64,000 nt of DNA from a gamma proteobacterium SS-5 (GCA_009497875.2 CP032508.2:2976001-3040000), one strand, 5' to 3'; shown: positions 16,503 through 26,115, counted from the stretch's first letter. Made by a program: numbers and translations. The notes: generated from the sequence alone by a model not told the origin.

Positions 16503-18284
16503 TCAGCCTTCACCCAGCTCGGCAAGCACCGACTTGGCCATCCGCTTGGAGAAGTAATAGATACGTTTCTGCTTATCGATGATATCCATTTCAAGGGTAT
16601 AGGTGGGGATGCGGTTGGGCTCCTCCGCCACCAGCCGTGCGGCCTGGTGAACGGCGGCGGAATTGGCCAGTTCGTTGATCTCCTGCTTCATCCGCACCAC
16701 CGTCTCGGCCACCTCCAGATTGCTCTGGGAGACCGCCTGGATGGCCAGCGACAAGGCCCGCTGCACCACCTTGTGAAAGTCCAGCAGCACCTTGCGGCTG
16801 GGCTTGCTGATGGCCACGCTGGCATTCAGCCGCTGCCGTCCCAGGGCCACCAGATTGGTCTCTATGGTATCACCGATGTTTTCCAGGTCGTTCACCGCCG
16901 CCATCAGGCCGAAGAACTCATCGGTCTGGCGGTCGGTCAGGCTGCCCTTGCTCAGCGCCCCCAGGTATTCGACGATCTGCGCGTGCAGCAGGTCCACCTC
17001 GTCATCGATGCGGGCGATATGACTGAGCTGATCCTTATTGCCGTTGATGATGGCCGGCATGATCTGGCGGTACATGGCCTCCACCTTCTCGCCCATGTGC
17101 AGCACCTCCAGCCGCACCCGGTCCAGGGCCAGAGAGGGGGTCTGCAACAGCTCATCATCCAGGTACTTGGAGCGCACCTCCAGGCCCTGTAGCTCATCGG
17201 GCCTGTCCGGCACCAGCCAGGTCACCAGCCGCGCCATGTACTGGGTCAGGCCGATGAAGATCAGGGTATTGCCGATATTGAACAGGGTATGGGCGTTGGC
17301 GATCTGCCTGGGCGTCTCCGCCGCCAGCCGATCCAGCCCGGACAACTGGGGGTGGGCCGGCGACAGGGCCGTCACCACCTCCGCCAACTGGGGGATGAAG
17401 AAGAACCAGAGCAGCACCCCGGCGATGTTGAACAGCACATGCACCACCGCTGCCCGCACCGCCTCGCGGGGCTTGCCGATGGCCGCCAGCATGGCGGTGA
17501 TGCAGGTGCCGACATTGGCACCAAAGGCCAGGGCTATACCCGCCGGCAGGCTGATGAAGCCCTGGCTGGCCATGACGATGACAATCCCGGTGGTGGCCGA
17601 AGAGGATTGCACCAGGCCGGTGAACAGGGCCGCCACCAGGATGCCGATGAGGGGGTTCTCCATGCTCGCCATCAGGTCCAGAAAGGGCTGATAGCTGCGC
17701 AGGGGGGCCATGGCATCGCTCATGATGCTCATGCCGAAAAACACCAGCCCCAGCCCCATGAGCATGGTGCCGTAGTGTTTGATCGAGTCGCGTTTGCTGA
17801 AGAACAGCATACTGAAGCCGACGCCGATCATCAGCAGGGCGGCCTTGGTCACCTTGAAGGCGACGATCTGCGCGGTGATGGTGGTGCCCACGTTGGCACC
17901 CATGATGATGCCGATGGACTGGGCAAAGCTCATCAGCCCGGCGGAGACAAAGCCCACCACCAGCACGGTGGTGATCGAAGAGGACTGGATAACGGCGGTG
18001 ACAAAGGCCCCGGTGGTGGCGGCCATGAAGCGATTGACGGTGAGCTTGGCGAGGATGTTTTTCATCCGATCCCCGGCCACCGCCTTGAGGGAGTCGGACA
18101 TCTGCTCCATGCCGAACAGAAACAGCGCCAGGCCGCCAAACAGCTGCATGGCCATCACCGCCCACTCCATCTGCGGCGCGGACGCCGTCTGCGCCAGGGC
18201 AAGGGGTGCCCAGCCCAGCAGCGCCAGGACGGCAACCCAGCCAAGGGGTCTTGGCCTTGCAATCGGTCTATTCAATCTGCGCAT
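16503..18284 (-). CDS. Na+/phosphate cotransporter family protein with PhoU-like domain
   Basis: A 593-residue membrane protein with the two inverted QSSS repeats diagnostic of NptA/YjbB-type Na/Pi cotransporters (VIQSSSITTVLVVG and LVQSSSATTGIVIV) and paired GANVGT motifs. The C-terminal 200 residues are a soluble PhoU-like helical domain (MGEKVEAMYRQIMPAI ... AAVNDLENIGDTIETN). It probably moves phosphate across the inner membrane. ATG 18284 gives a credible first helix after a basic N-terminus; an in-frame TTG at 18329 is possible. Confidence 0.85.
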   Translation of the reverse strand: MRRLNRPIARPRPLGWVAVLALLGWAPLALAQTASAPQMEWAVMAMQLFGGLALFLFGMEQMSDSLKAVAGDRMKNILAKLTVNRFMAATTGAFVTAVIQSSSITTVLVVGFVSAGLMSFAQSIGIIMGANVGTTITAQIVAFKVTKAALLMIGVGFSMLFFSKRDSIKHYGTMLMGLGLVFFGMSIMSDAMAPLRSYQPFLDLMASMENPLIGILVAALFTGLVQSSSATTGIVIVMASQGFISLPAGIALAFGANVGTCITAMLAAIGKPREAVRAAVVHVLFNIAGVLLWFFFIPQLAEVVTALSPAHPQLSGLDRLAAETPRQIANAHTLFNIGNTLIFIGLTQYMARLVTWLVPDRPDELQGLEVRSKYLDDELLQTPSLALDRVRLEVLHMGEKVEAMYRQIMPAIINGNKDQLSHIARIDDEVDLLHAQIVEYLGALSKGSLTDRQTDEFFGLMAAVNDLENIGDTIETNLVALGRQRLNASVAISKPSRKVLLDFHKVVQRALSLAIQAVSQSNLEVAETVVRMKQEINELANSAAVHQAARLVAEEPNRIPTYTLEMDIIDKQKRIYYFSKRMAKSVLAELGEG

Positions 18285-18329
18285 ACCCTGAGTGAGAACG
18301 GGGGTTGTGTAACGAGACTCGCCAGGCAA

Positions 18330-18602
18330 AGATTACAGTTTATTGACCAATCGGTTACACCCCCTATAGGGTAGTGCAGATTGGCCGGGAAATAAATCCG
18401 CCCAGGCAGAACTTGCAGGTCTGGCGCTGCGACACAGGAGGCAAAACGGCCAGATCTCGCAGATGGGAAAGGGACCGATCACCGGCACCAGCGGCAAGCC
18501 GGATCGGCATCAACGCTTAATCTGGAGCTATGGGCCCAGCCAAGTGCTGAACCAGCCGTCACCACAGGGCGTTGAATTGGCTTTGATCCAGTTCGAGCAC
18601 AC
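18330..18602. other. Intergenic stretch without a recognised gene
   Basis: This 273-bp gap lies upstream of the Na/Pi cotransporter and downstream of trkA. It should hold the transporter promoter, but no clear -35/-10 pair or terminator was identified. Confidence 0.4.
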
Positions 18603-19976
18603 TCAGATGAAGTTGAAGGAAACCTGGAACAGCCGCTCGATACTGGGCACCTGGCGCTTGTCGGCGAGAAACAGGATGACGTGGTCGTCGGCCTGGATTA
18701 CGCAGCCCTTGCCCGGAAACAGGATCTCTTCGCCGCGGGCAATGGCCCCTATGCTGGCACCCGATGGCAATTCCAACTCGCTCAGCCGCCGTCCGACCAC
18801 CCGCGAGGTGTTCCGATCGCCGTGGACTATGATCTCTATCGCCTCGGCCGCGCCCCGGCGCAGGGAATGCACCGATACCACATCGCCCTTGCGGATATGG
18901 GTGAGCAGGGAGCCGATGGTGGCCTGGGCCGGGGAGACGGCAATATCCACCGCCGTGCCCTGGGCCAGATCGACGTAGCTGGGGCGGTTGATGATGCACA
19001 GGGTCTTGCGCGCCCCCAGCCGCTTGGCCAGCATGGCGGAGAGGATGTTGGCCTCGTCGTCGTTGGTCACAGCGCAATAGACATCGGTGTCGGCAATGTC
19101 CTCCTCGCGCAGCAGATCGGCATCGGCGGCATCGCCGTTGAGCACCACCGTCTGCTCCAGGGTACGGGCCAGATAGCGGCAACGGGAGGCGTCGATCTCG
19201 ATGATCTTGGTGTGATAGCGGCCCTCGATGCTGGCCGCCAGGCGCTTGCCGATGTTGCCGCCGCCGGAGATGATCACCCGCCGGTAGGGCCGCTCGCTGC
19301 GGCGGAAGGCGCTGACCACGGCGGGGATGTGTTCGCGCGCGGCGAGGAAGAAGACCTCGTCATCCGCCTCCACCACGCTGCCACCATCGGGAATGATGGC
19401 GCGATCACGCCGGAAGATGGCGACGATACGCGCCTCTACCCCAGGAATCCGCTGCGCCAGGCTACTCAAAGATTGGCCCACCAGCGGGCCGCCGTAATAG
19501 GCGCGCACCGCCACCAACTGGGCCTTGCCATCGACAAAGTCCAGTATCTGCAGCACCCCCGGCTGATCGATCAGATGCCGGATAAAGGTGGTGACCAGCT
19601 CTTCCGGGCTGATGATGTAGTCCACCGGGATGGCCTTGTCGGAGAACACCCCGGCATGACGCAGGTAGTCATTGGAGCGCACCCGCGCCAGTTTGGTCGG
19701 GGTGTGGAACAGGGTGGAGGCGATCTGGCAGGCGACCATATTGGTCTCGTCGCTGTTGGTCACCGCCAGGATCAGGTCGGCATCCTCGATACCGGCCTCG
19801 ATCAGCACCCCAGGGTGAGAGGCATGGCCCTGCACCGTGCGTATGTCCAGGTGCTCCTGCAGGTCCTTGAGCAGACGCGCCTGGGTGTCCACCACGGTAA
19901 TGTCGTTGGCCTCGCTGGCCAGGCTCTCGGCCACCGAACGGCCCACCTGACCGGCACCCAGAATGATGATCTTCAT
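18603..19976 (-). CDS. trkA: Trk potassium uptake NAD-binding protein TrkA
   Basis: A 457-residue cytoplasmic protein with two Rossmann RCK modules, each starting with a dinucleotide-binding glycine motif (IIILGAGQVGRSVAESL; VIISGGGNIGKRLAASI) and each followed by a TrkA-C domain. Length equals the usual 458. It gates the TrkH potassium channel in response to nucleotides. GGAG five bases before ATG 19976 supports the start. Genes trkA and trkH are adjacent but separated by about 200 bp of repeat DNA. Confidence 0.92.
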   Translation of the reverse strand: MKIIILGAGQVGRSVAESLASEANDITVVDTQARLLKDLQEHLDIRTVQGHASHPGVLIEAGIEDADLILAVTNSDETNMVACQIASTLFHTPTKLARVRSNDYLRHAGVFSDKAIPVDYIISPEELVTTFIRHLIDQPGVLQILDFVDGKAQLVAVRAYYGGPLVGQSLSSLAQRIPGVEARIVAIFRRDRAIIPDGGSVVEADDEVFFLAAREHIPAVVSAFRRSERPYRRVIISGGGNIGKRLAASIEGRYHTKIIEIDASRCRYLARTLEQTVVLNGDAADADLLREEDIADTDVYCAVTNDDEANILSAMLAKRLGARKTLCIINRPSYVDLAQGTAVDIAVSPAQATIGSLLTHIRKGDVVSVHSLRRGAAEAIEIIVHGDRNTSRVVGRRLSELELPSGASIGAIARGEEILFPGKGCVIQADDHVILFLADKRQVPSIERLFQVSFNFI

Positions 19977-19989
19977 GATGTCTCCGTAA

Positions 19990-20165
19990 AACTAGCGGAT
20001 CGCAAAGGACGCAAAGGACACGCCAAGAACGCAAAGAATTTCCTGATTACCCACAAAGCTCAGCCAATCGAATAGGGCGGCCCGTGGCCGCCGCGCAACC
20101 ACTAGGGGCAGGCTTCATTGCTGTGGCTTGGCGGCGGGCGCGGCCCGCCCTATGCGTCCTGACTG
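19990..20165. repeat. Half family D and half family A repeats between trkH and trkA
   Basis: AGGACGCAAAG-type units at about 20005-20037 are followed by CCTGATTACCCACAAAGCTC at 20042, the family A end, without its partner end. An unrelated palindrome bounded by ATAGGGCGG and CCGCCCTAT follows (about 20075-20154). No coding capacity. Confidence 0.6.
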
Positions 20166-20175
20166 ATTTGTTGGC

Positions 20176-21621
20176 TCAATGCCGCCAGTAGGCGGGCAGG
20201 AACAGGATCAGCAGGGTGAACACCTCCAGCCGACCCACCAGCATGCCGAACACCCCCAGCCATTTGACCGCATCATTGGCGCTGGCGAAGGTACTGGCCA
20301 CCTCGCCCAGGCCCGGGCCGAGCAGGTTGATGGTGGCCACCACGGCACCGAAGGCCGATTCCAGGTCCAGCCCGGCGGCCATCATCGCCACCGTCAGCAA
20401 CAGGGCGGTGACTATGTAGAGCACATAAAAGCCCCAGACCGAGAACAGGATATCCTCGGATACCGGCTTGCGCCCCACCTTGATCACCGAAATCGCCTGC
20501 GGGTGGGCCAACTGGAACAACTGGCGCAGGCCCAGCTTGGCCAGCAGCAGGATGCGCATCACCTTGATGCCGCCGGCGGTGGAACCGGCGCAGCCGCCGG
20601 TGAAGGAGAGGATCACCAGCACCAGGGGCACATGCAGCGGCCACTCGGCAAAGGTGGCGGTGCCGAAGCCGGTGCTGGTGAGGATCGAGGCCACCTGAAA
20701 GGCGGCATAGCGCAGGGACTCCAGGGCACCGCTGTAGGTCTGCACCCAGTAGAGACTGAAGGCGATGAACAGGCTGGACAGGGCGAAGATGAGCAGAAAC
20801 ACGCGCACCTCGGTGTCCGCCACATAGGGGCGCAGGGTGGCGCGGCGCAGGGCGACGAAGTGAACGGCAAAATTCACCCCGCCGGCGAGCATGAAGACAA
20901 TGGCAATGGTCTCGATCAGCGGGCTGTTGTAATGGCCCAGGCTGGCATCATGGGTGGAGAAGCCGCCAGTGGCCACCGTGGTGAAGGCGTGACCTATGGC
21001 ATCGAACAGCTGCATCCCCGCCAGCCAGTAGCCCAGGGCACAGGCCAGGGTCAGCAACAGATAGATCATCCACAGGGCGCGCGCGGTCTCGGCGATACGC
21101 GGGGTCAGCTTCTCCTGCTTGGCCACGCCCGAGGCCTCGGCGCGATACAGCTGCATGCCACCCACGCCCAGCAGCGGCAGTATCGCCACCGCCAGCACGA
21201 TCACCCCCATGCCGCCGAGCCATTGCATCTGTTGCCGATGATAGAGGATCGATGGCGGCAGTTGATCCAGGCCGGTAATCACCGTGGCCCCGGTGGTGGT
21301 GAAACCGGATACCGACTCGAACACCGCATCGGTCAGATTCAGGTGCAGGCCCAGGCTAAAGGGCAGCGCCCCAACCAGACTGAGGATGATCCAGAACAGG
21401 GTCACCACAAGAAAACCATCGCGTACCGACAGCTCGGCCTGGGCCTTGAAGTTGGGCAGCCAGAGGAGCAGGCCTATGCCTGCGGTGAGCAACAGCGAAC
21501 TGACGAACACCAGCCACTGGGCATCGGCATAAAACAAGGAAACGCCCAGAGAGGGGGCGAAGCTCAGGCTGTAGAGCAGCAAAAAGATGCCAAACAGGCG
21601 AGTAATGGCGCGCCAGTGCAT
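20176..21621 (-). CDS. trkH: Trk potassium uptake channel TrkH
   Basis: A 481-residue integral membrane protein with the four selectivity-filter-like loops of the SKT superfamily: SGFTTTGATV, TVATGGFSTHDA, ILTSTGFGTA and NLLGPGLGEV. The third repeat also shows GGCAGSTAGGIKVMR. It forms the K+ pore that TrkA regulates. ATG 21621 matches the family N-terminus (MHWRAITRLFG); the longer frame to 21759 is spurious. Located just downstream of trkA. Confidence 0.9.
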   Translation of the reverse strand: MHWRAITRLFGIFLLLYSLSFAPSLGVSLFYADAQWLVFVSSLLLTAGIGLLLWLPNFKAQAELSVRDGFLVVTLFWIILSLVGALPFSLGLHLNLTDAVFESVSGFTTTGATVITGLDQLPPSILYHRQQMQWLGGMGVIVLAVAILPLLGVGGMQLYRAEASGVAKQEKLTPRIAETARALWMIYLLLTLACALGYWLAGMQLFDAIGHAFTTVATGGFSTHDASLGHYNSPLIETIAIVFMLAGGVNFAVHFVALRRATLRPYVADTEVRVFLLIFALSSLFIAFSLYWVQTYSGALESLRYAAFQVASILTSTGFGTATFAEWPLHVPLVLVILSFTGGCAGSTAGGIKVMRILLLAKLGLRQLFQLAHPQAISVIKVGRKPVSEDILFSVWGFYVLYIVTALLLTVAMMAAGLDLESAFGAVVATINLLGPGLGEVASTFASANDAVKWLGVFGMLVGRLEVFTLLILFLPAYWRH

Positions 21622-21817
21622 CAGCCGCGCCGCCGCCAGCCGGGGTTCAGGGGTATGATGCGGCCTGATCCCGCGCCGGGAAACGCGGGTCGGCGGGAGT
21701 GCTGCGTCCAGATCGCCATGGGGGGCGGAATATAGACCCCGGCTTGGCCGATGGCACATAAAAAAAGCGTAAAAATTTTATGATTCTTTTACCTTCGGCC
21801 TTGCCCTGGAAATCAGC

Positions 21818-22575
21818 ATGAGAAAACGCGGCCCCAACCTGCCCTATTCCGAGTTTGTCGTTTACGTTGATGAAAGCGGCGACCACAGTTTGGTTTCGAT
21901 TGATCCGCGTTATCCGGTTTTCGTGCTGTCTTTCTGCGTCTTTCGCAAGTCCGTGTATAACCAGCAGGTTGCACCCGCCATTCGGGCGTTGAAATTTGCC
22001 ACCTTTGGCCACGACATGGTGGTGTTGCATGAAGCAGAACTCAGACGCGGCAGGGGTGCTTTCGAGCAGATGCCATTGACTCGACGCAATGCTTTTATAG
22101 CTGGACTATCTGAGGTCATTGCCGGTGCCAACTTTCAGTTGATTGCGGTCGCCATTGACAAATACCGCCTCAATCAAACTTATGGGCCAGAGCCCCATGC
22201 CTATCATCTGGCGCTAGCCCAGGGTTTGAACAGCCTGTTTCATCTGCTCGTGGCGGAGGGTCAGCAGGGGAGCCTGACCCATGTGGTTTGTGAAGCCCGA
22301 GGGGCGAAGGAAGACCAGGAGTTGGAGCTGGAATTTCGCCGCCTGTGCGACCACGCGGCCTATGCTCAGCAGGGTATCAGTCTGGAGGTGGTGATTGCGG
22401 ACAAGAAAACCAACGCAGAAGGCCTGCAGCTGGCGGATCTGACGGCACGGCCCATAGGCCTTTCGGTGTTGCGGCCCGATCAGGAAAACCGCGCAGCCAG
22501 GCTGCTGGAGACCAAGTTTTATCGGGATAAGGCGGGAAACAAGCGGGGGCGGGGTTCAATGTGTTGCCTGAGTAG
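21818..22575 (+). pseudogene. DUF3800 domain protein with a probable C-terminal frameshift
   Basis: The N-terminal 245 residues are a DUF3800 domain (VVYVDESGDHSL at 13-24, QLADLTARPIG late), an RNase-H-like fold often found in mobile or defence contexts. After KFYRDKAGNK the current frame runs 50-odd unrelated residues to 22738, ending inside the next gene's start. Shifting frame at the G-rich run AAGCGGGGGCGGGG (22541-22554) instead gives AGAGFNVLPE and a stop at 22575, matching the usual GxGLKxFP-type end. I infer a one-base indel in the run; an assembly error is equally possible. Confidence 0.6.
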
Positions 22576-22734
22576 GTATTGCCTTGAACGGCTTGCCCCA
22601 GAAAGCAGAAGGGCCTCGGAACAGTCTCAGAGGCCCAGCGCCGGCGGCACAGTCGCAACCCATTTGCAGGCAAATATAGTGCATTGCCCCAGGCATAGCA
22701 AGCGGCCGCGCAGGCCATCTTTTATGCATCGGTT

Positions 22735-24210
22735 ATGAACCGCGTAAGGCTACAAACCGCTGCAACAGGGGCCAGCGGGCCGCGCTCAGGATTAAGCGCG
22801 CTCCTGGGTCCATGCATAGGCCAACAGCTCGGTCTCTTGCTGGCGGTGCTGGCCATCAGCCTGCTGCTGGCCTTCTTGCTGCGGGAGCTGATGCCCCATG
22901 CCAGCCTGTCGCTGGTGTTTCTCACCGGGGTGCTGGTGGTGGCCTCGCGCACCGGGCTGGGGCCGGCCCTGCTGGCCAGCCTGCTGAGCTTTCTTGCGTT
23001 CAATTTCTTCTTCACCCGCCCCTATTACACCTTCAAGGTGGCGGATGATGCCGATGTGGCCACCCTGGGGTTTTTCCTCCTCACCGCCGCCATCACCGGC
23101 AATCTGGCAGCGCGCATCTATCAGGAGAGCGGGCGGCGCCAGCTGGCGCTGGCGCGTCTGTCCAACCTGCACGAGTTCAGCCGGCAGATGGTCTCCGCCG
23201 CCTCTGGCGAGCAGGTACTGCAGGCCCTGGCGGGGCATCTGCATCGCTCCCTGGCCTTGCCGGTAGCTGTGTTCGCCGCGGATGGCCGCCTGGTCGCGGC
23301 CCTGGCCGATGGAGACAACGCCAACGCCGCCGAGTCCTTCGCCTTGGGTGGCGCCAAGCGCCCAGCGGGACTGGCCCAGGTGCAGGGGCCGCTGGATGCC
23401 GATCTGGCCGACCTGGCCCGCAGCCTGTGCGATCAGGCCTCGCTGGCGCTGGAGCGCATCCAGCTGGTGGCCGATCTGGATCAGGCGCGGGTGCAAAACG
23501 AGGCCGAGCAGCTGCGCTCGGCCCTGCTATCATCGGTATCGCACGATCTGCGCACGCCCCTGGCCTCGATCATAGGCTCCACCACCAGCCTGCTGGACTA
23601 CGCCGAGGCGATCAGCCCGGCGGACCGTCAGGCCCTGTTGGCGACGGTGGTGGCCGAGGCCCGGCGGCTGGATCGACACATCCAGAACCTGCTGGACATG
23701 GCGCGTATCGGTCAGGGCGAGCTGGTGCTGCAGCGCCAGTGGGTCGATCTGCAGGACCTTATCGCCGAGGCGAAAAATCGCCTGCAGGCTGTGCTGGCCG
23801 GGGTGCGCCTGGAACTGAACATAGCTGCCAATTTCCCGTTGCTCTGGGTGCAGGAGACCCTGATCACCCAGGTATTGGTGAATCTGCTGGACAACGCCAT
23901 CCGCTTCTCGCCGCCGGAGGGCCGCATCGGCTTGCGTGCCTGGGTGGAGGGGGAATCCCTGAACATCGAGCTGTGCGATCAGGGTCCAGGAATCCCCGCC
24001 GAGGCGCGCGAGGCGGTGTTTATGCCCTTTCACACCCTGATACCGAACCACCCGCGTGACCGCTGCCAGCGCACGGGTCTGGGGCTTGCCATCTGCCGCG
24101 GTCTGATCGAGGCCCATGCCGGCCAGATCAGCGCCCATGGCGGGCTTGACGGCAGGGGTGCCTGTTTGCGTATAGTGCTGCCCCGCATCCCCTATCAGGG
24201 CAAGCCATGA
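22735..24210 (+). CDS. KdpD-like sensor histidine kinase lacking the N-terminal KdpD/Usp domains
   Basis: A 491-residue kinase: a DUF4118 membrane module (four helices, about 28-130, with FLAFNFFFTRPYYTF), a GAF-like linker, then HisKA (SSVSHDLRTPLASIIG) and HATPase (NLLDNAIRFS, DQGPGIP, RTGLGLAI). Full KdpD is about 900 residues, with an ATP-binding N-terminal domain and a Usp domain; those are absent. It overlaps the response regulator by four bases. Closeness to trkAH suggests it senses K+ or osmotic state, but no kdpFABC is in the window. Confidence 0.8.
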   Translation: MNRVRLQTAATGASGPRSGLSALLGPCIGQQLGLLLAVLAISLLLAFLLRELMPHASLSLVFLTGVLVVASRTGLGPALLASLLSFLAFNFFFTRPYYTFKVADDADVATLGFFLLTAAITGNLAARIYQESGRRQLALARLSNLHEFSRQMVSAASGEQVLQALAGHLHRSLALPVAVFAADGRLVAALADGDNANAAESFALGGAKRPAGLAQVQGPLDADLADLARSLCDQASLALERIQLVADLDQARVQNEAEQLRSALLSSVSHDLRTPLASIIGSTTSLLDYAEAISPADRQALLATVVAEARRLDRHIQNLLDMARIGQGELVLQRQWVDLQDLIAEAKNRLQAVLAGVRLELNIAANFPLLWVQETLITQVLVNLLDNAIRFSPPEGRIGLRAWVEGESLNIELCDQGPGIPAEAREAVFMPFHTLIPNHPRDRCQRTGLGLAICRGLIEAHAGQISAHGGLDGRGACLRIVLPRIPYQGKP

Positions 24211-24884
24211 AAATCCTTTTGGTGGAAGACGAGGCGCAGATTCGCAAGTTTCTGCGCATCAGCCTGGAGGCCCAGGGCTATGAGGTGGCGGAGACCCGCC
24301 TGGCCGAGGAAGGCCTGCGCCTGTGCGCCCAGTTGCAGCCGCAGTTGGTCATTCTCGACCTGGGCCTGCCGGATTTGGACGGCCAGGAGTTCATTTGCCA
24401 GCTGCGGGAGTGGTCGCAGGTGCCGCTGATCGTGCTCTCGGTGCGGGCCAGCGAAGGCGATAAGGTCCAGGCCCTGGATGCCGGGGCCAATGACTTTGTC
24501 ACCAAACCCTTCGCCATTGGCGAGCTGATGGCACGCATCCGCGTGCTGCTGCGCCAGCGGGCCGAGGGACCCGGCAGCGCCGTGCAGCTGTATGATCGCC
24601 AGGGCCTGCGGGTCGATCTGCCACGCCGTGAGGTCAGCGTCGATGGCCAGCCGGTGCATCTGAGCCGCAAGGAATACGAGCTGCTGCGGCTGCTTATCGG
24701 CCTGCCGGGGCAGGTGCTCACCCATCAGCAAATCCTCGGCCGCATCTGGGGCGAAGGCCACCAGCAGGATGTGCACTACCTGCGCGTGCTGGTGGGCCAA
24801 CTGCGCCAGCGCCTGGGCGATGACCCCGCCCACCCGCGCTTCATCATCACCGTGCAGGGGGTCGGCTACCGGCTCAATCAATAG
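24207..24884 (+). CDS. KdpE-like OmpR-family response regulator
   Basis: A 225-residue regulator: receiver domain with acidic pocket (LLVEDEAQ), phospho-acceptor Asp in VILDLGLPD near residue 52, and Lys in FVTKPF near 101; winged-helix DNA-binding domain ending DPAHPRFIITVQGVGYRL, typical of KdpE. ATG overlaps the kinase stop (ATGA). It should regulate in concert with the upstream kinase; targets cannot be told from the window. Confidence 0.85.
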   Translation: MKILLVEDEAQIRKFLRISLEAQGYEVAETRLAEEGLRLCAQLQPQLVILDLGLPDLDGQEFICQLREWSQVPLIVLSVRASEGDKVQALDAGANDFVTKPFAIGELMARIRVLLRQRAEGPGSAVQLYDRQGLRVDLPRREVSVDGQPVHLSRKEYELLRLLIGLPGQVLTHQQILGRIWGEGHQQDVHYLRVLVGQLRQRLGDDPAHPRFIITVQGVGYRLNQ

Positions 24885-24930
24885 ACACCGGGGCAATAAC
24901 GCTCAGAGGGATGGATTCATAACAACCCCC

Positions 24931-25072
24931 TCAGGAGGATGTGGCTTGAGCCGCCAGGGCCTGATGCAGGTCGGCGATCAGGTCCTTGGGGTCTTCCAGG
25001 CCGATGGACAGCCGCAACATGCCATCGCTGATGCCGCGGCGGGCGCGTTCCTCGGCGCTCAGGCCGTGATAA
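24931..25072 (-). pseudogene. 3' fragment of a second cystathionine gamma-synthase/lyase-like gene
   Basis: The minus strand encodes HGLSAEERARRGISDGMLRL and the rest of the C-terminus, about 90% identical at DNA level to 33169-33286 of the intact gene, but ending AAQATSS rather than AT. Homology stops abruptly at about 25072, where AT-rich unrelated DNA leads into a toxin-antitoxin module. The differing tail suggests the end of a lost paralogue rather than a recent copy. Confidence 0.75.
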
Positions 25073-25182
25073 AACAAAAAGACAGGCACTTTGTTTTGCC
25101 CGATGACCGGATCATCAGTGGCCTTGGTGGTAGGGAGCAAGCGAGCGCTTCGCGGCTTTTACAGTAATTGGAGATAACACCC

Positions 25183-25368
25183 ATGTCCACAGCAAAAGAA
25201 CTGGCGCAGGATGTCCTCAAGGCACAACCAGAGGACGCTTCTTACGAGGAAATCATGCGGGAGTTAGCATTTGACCGCATGATTGCAAAAGGACTGGAAG
25301 ATTGCCGCACAGGCCAGATGATCGAAAACAGTGAAATGGAACACAGGATCCGGCAGTGGCAAGGCTGA
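25183..25368 (+). CDS. Antitoxin of a RelE/ParE-type module
   Basis: A 61-residue, mostly helical, acidic protein (MSTAKELAQDVLKAQPEDAS ... IRQWQG). GGAG nine bases before ATG 25183 supports the start. It overlaps the toxin gene by 13 bases. The middle (YEEIMRELAFDRMIAKGLED) resembles the orphan antitoxin at 62097-62285 (WDDLMQQLYVREAIERGLED), suggesting one antitoxin family. Confidence 0.75.
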   Translation: MSTAKELAQDVLKAQPEDASYEEIMRELAFDRMIAKGLEDCRTGQMIENSEMEHRIRQWQG

Positions 25369-25655
25369 GATGGACCCGCGAGGCCGAGCAATGGCTGCAC
25401 GATATTTTTGACTATATCGCCCAGGACAATCCCGTTGCTGCCGCCCGTGTGGTGCGCGGAATTTACGATAAGGCGCAGGTTCTCATCGACTTCCCGGACA
25501 TAGGCTATCGCTACCGTGCAGAGAAAGAAGGGGAAATCCGTGTGCTGCTTTATGGACACTACCGGATTGCGTATCTGCGTCGAGAAGATTCAAAGTGGAT
25601 TGATGTGCTCGGCGTGTTTCATGGGGCACTGGACATCGATAGGTATTTCCCCTGA
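25356..25655 (+). CDS. RelE/ParE-family toxin
   Basis: A 99-residue protein with the RelE/ParE fold signature: LRWTREAEQWLHDIFDYIAQ at the N-terminus, then IDFPDIGYRYR and IRVLLYGHYRIAYL, and a final VLGVFHGALDIDRYF. It starts at GTG 25356, preceded by AGGA at seven bases. It is probably a gyrase poison or mRNA endonuclease held by the upstream antitoxin. The gene looks intact. Confidence 0.85.
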   Translation: MARLRWTREAEQWLHDIFDYIAQDNPVAAARVVRGIYDKAQVLIDFPDIGYRYRAEKEGEIRVLLYGHYRIAYLRREDSKWIDVLGVFHGALDIDRYFP

Positions 25656-25710
25656 AGGCCGGACTGTTCAATTGCCAGGAAGAAGCACTGACCGAACTGC
25701 ATACCAAATA

Positions 25711-25913
25711 CCTGATTACCCATGTATCTCAGCCTGGTCTTGGCTCGACTGGCCGTGCATGGCCTGGGTGGGATGCCAGCTTTGCCGGGCGACATTGCCA
25801 AGGCATCGCTGATCGCGCCGCAAGTAGACTGCCACGCCGCGCAGCAAGCTGCCATCCCACCACGCGGCCGCGGTCCGACCTATCCGATTGGCTGAATCTT
25901 GTGGGCAATCAGG
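25711..25913. mobile_element. Family A MITE-like element, copy 1
   Basis: Begins CCTGATTACCCATGTATCTC and ends GTGGGCAATCAGG, an imperfect inverted repeat. The interior is itself palindromic, with TTTGCCGGGCGAC on one side and GCGCAGCAAGCTGCC on the other. 203 bp, no coding capacity. It follows the RelE/ParE gene by 55 bp. Confidence 0.8.
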
Positions 25914-25960
25914 CATCAAGTTGTAGGCGCCTAGCCTAGATCAATACCCGCTGGCGGTTT

Positions 25961-25991
25961 TTTCGTTCCCACGCGATGCGTGGGAACGAAA
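25961..25991. repeat. Family F perfect palindrome
   Basis: CGTTCCCACGC-GAT-GCGTGGGAACG flanked by T and A runs. The same arms appear nested within the family D copy at 9369-9578. It could serve as a bidirectional terminator. Confidence 0.7.
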
Positions 25992-26010
25992 AACGTGGTC
26001 TGTCCCCGGC

Positions 26011-26115
26011 CTGGGAGCGGAGAGCCACCTATCGCTGCTCGGGGCTATTCTGATCGGCGCCCTGCTGCTCTCACCCCTGGCCACCGCCGCGGCGCTGCGT
26101 ATCTCTGCTGAATAA
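26011..26115 (+). pseudogene. ccmB: 3' fragment of ccmB (heme exporter subunit B)
   Basis: The frame reads HLSLLGAILIGALLLSPLAT then AAALRISAE and a stop at 26113-26115. This is the conserved end of CcmB, the membrane subunit of the cytochrome c maturation ABC exporter (E. coli ends ALLGAMLAGAATLSPFATAAALRISIQ-like). Nothing else of ccmB or ccmC is present. It is another truncated end lying between toxin-antitoxin genes. Confidence 0.6.
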
